From positions 28,026,501 through 28,090,500 of the forward strand of contig AP031352.1 of NCBI GenBank assembly GCA_037833965.1: a stretch of 64,000 bases of DNA, read 5' to 3'. The DNA comes from Marchantia polymorpha subsp. ruderalis. Taxonomy: Eukaryota; Streptophyta; Marchantiopsida; Marchantiales; Marchantiaceae. The position numbers and the translations under genes are program-made. This document shows positions 63,284 through 64,000 of this stretch, piece by piece. The notes under the pieces were generated by a model, which did not search any database, was not told the DNA's origin, and worked only from the letters and a program-made list of their open reading frames with translations. The stretch's first letter is position 1, and each line of letters starts with the position of its first letter.

Positions 63284-64000
63284 TTATTGTAGGAAAATTC
63301 TTAGACTAGAAGTAGATCTATCCACGTGTTTAAATGAAAGTTGATGAAGCATCTTCAATAATACTTTAATATTTAATTCATCTGTTTGATTTGTACGTCC
63401 GTCTAAGTATGATAAGCCAATGATAGATTGATCTTCACTTGTAACATCTAGAACAAACATTGCCAAAAATTAAACAAAAAATCAACAACCCCAATCAGAA
63501 ATGATCTTGTTGAAAATTCCATGATATTTGTACACATTCTTCAAGTAAATTTGTGCTGTTTTTTTATATTATAGTCTTTTTGCACAACACAAAGTGTTTC
63601 ATCTTTGTCAAGGAGTCCATCACAACAAGAATTGAATCAAAAGATTTGAACTTTGAAACTTCCACAATGAAATCCATGGATATGAATGTCCATGAGGTTT
63701 TTGGAATCAACAGCGATTGAAGTAATGTATATGGCCAATGACGAATGATATTGGATCTAGAGCAAGTGTCACATATCAAGACATAATACTTCATGGTTGT
63801 TTAAATTTGAAATCATTTAAAATTTATCGATATCAGCTCTAATGTAACTAAAATGTCTCATTGATAGAGAGTCATGATGACACTGGAGCACTCAAAGTCA
63901 ACATGTCTCATCATGAACATAAAGTAATCTTTGGTATCATAATAGCCCGTCTTGGAAATGGAACCTTGAATCATAATCATGCGATCTTGAAAACCGTGAC
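63284..64000 (-). mobile_element. Decayed Ty3/gypsy retrotransposon: integrase remnant, cut by the window edge
   Basis: Reading down the minus strand from 64000, the sequence shows the gypsy integrase N-terminus: FQDGLL, YQRLLYVHDE, then LQCHHDS and MRHF (the His pair of the zinc finger). ICDTCSRSN (the Cys pair) follows. Next is the catalytic-core start WTFISMDFIVEVSKF and DSILVVMDSLTKMKHFV (63564-63794), and a later block with SYLDGRTNQTDELN matching the usual HPQTDGQTE region (63284-63466). Several stops and frame changes separate the blocks, so this copy is inactive. Reverse transcriptase, if present, lies to the right of the window. Confidence 0.88.

Overview
The window is nuclear DNA of a land plant. 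It has sparse, intron-rich genes with GT-AG introns, plant-only gene families, and islands of decayed LTR retrotransposon in AT-rich DNA. A radial-spoke type nucleoside diphosphate kinase with a DPY-30 tail points to a plant with flagellated sperm, so a bryophyte, lycophyte, fern or cycad/ginkgo relative rather than a flowering plant. A bryophyte, perhaps a liverwort, is my best guess. That is inference; no taxon-specific marker was seen.

Five protein-coding genes could be rebuilt exon by exon, each with an intact reading frame. (1) 5631-8780, plus: NME5/RSP23-like protein with an NDK domain and a DPY-30 motif, 6 exons, 255 aa. (2) 12555-14933, minus: plastid fibrillin (PAP/FBN10-like), 8 exons, 351 aa. 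(3) 26842-28527, plus: DUF506 (PD-(D/E)XK-like) protein, 3 exons, 476 aa, behind a TATA box and a long leader with two uORFs. (4) 44459-46881, plus: alpha/beta hydrolase of the methylesterase (MES) family, 5 exons, about 295 aa, with a separate signal-peptide exon. (5) 48682-57015, minus: LRR receptor-like kinase, 26 exons, 938 aa. Genes 1 and 2 are convergent, as are genes 4 and 5. A possible small two-helix membrane protein lies at 42287-42550 on the minus strand.

The rest is long intergenic DNA. GC-rich stretches (about 9.2-12.3, 19.5-23.6 and 25.4-26.2 kb) give many overlapping arginine- and proline-rich open frames that look like composition artefacts. AT-rich islands (about 1.7-4.1, 17.2-18.7, 24.7-25.2, 32.1-32.6, 35.8-39.3 and 60.8-64.0 kb) contain, where recognisable, a decayed Ty1/copia RT-RNase H (38157-39300, minus) and a decayed Ty3/gypsy integrase running off the right edge (63284-64000, minus). 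Microsatellites, a perfect 55-bp tandem duplication, several perfect hairpins and a 27-nt minisatellite are scattered between.

The genes do not form an obvious pathway. They span sperm flagellum, plastid lipid bodies, an unknown plant family, ester hydrolysis and surface signalling. I found no convincing new multi-gene system. The items most worth checking are the flagellar-type NDK, the long LRR kinase with a DLG motif and a hairpin in its largest intron, and the minisatellite in the right-hand island.
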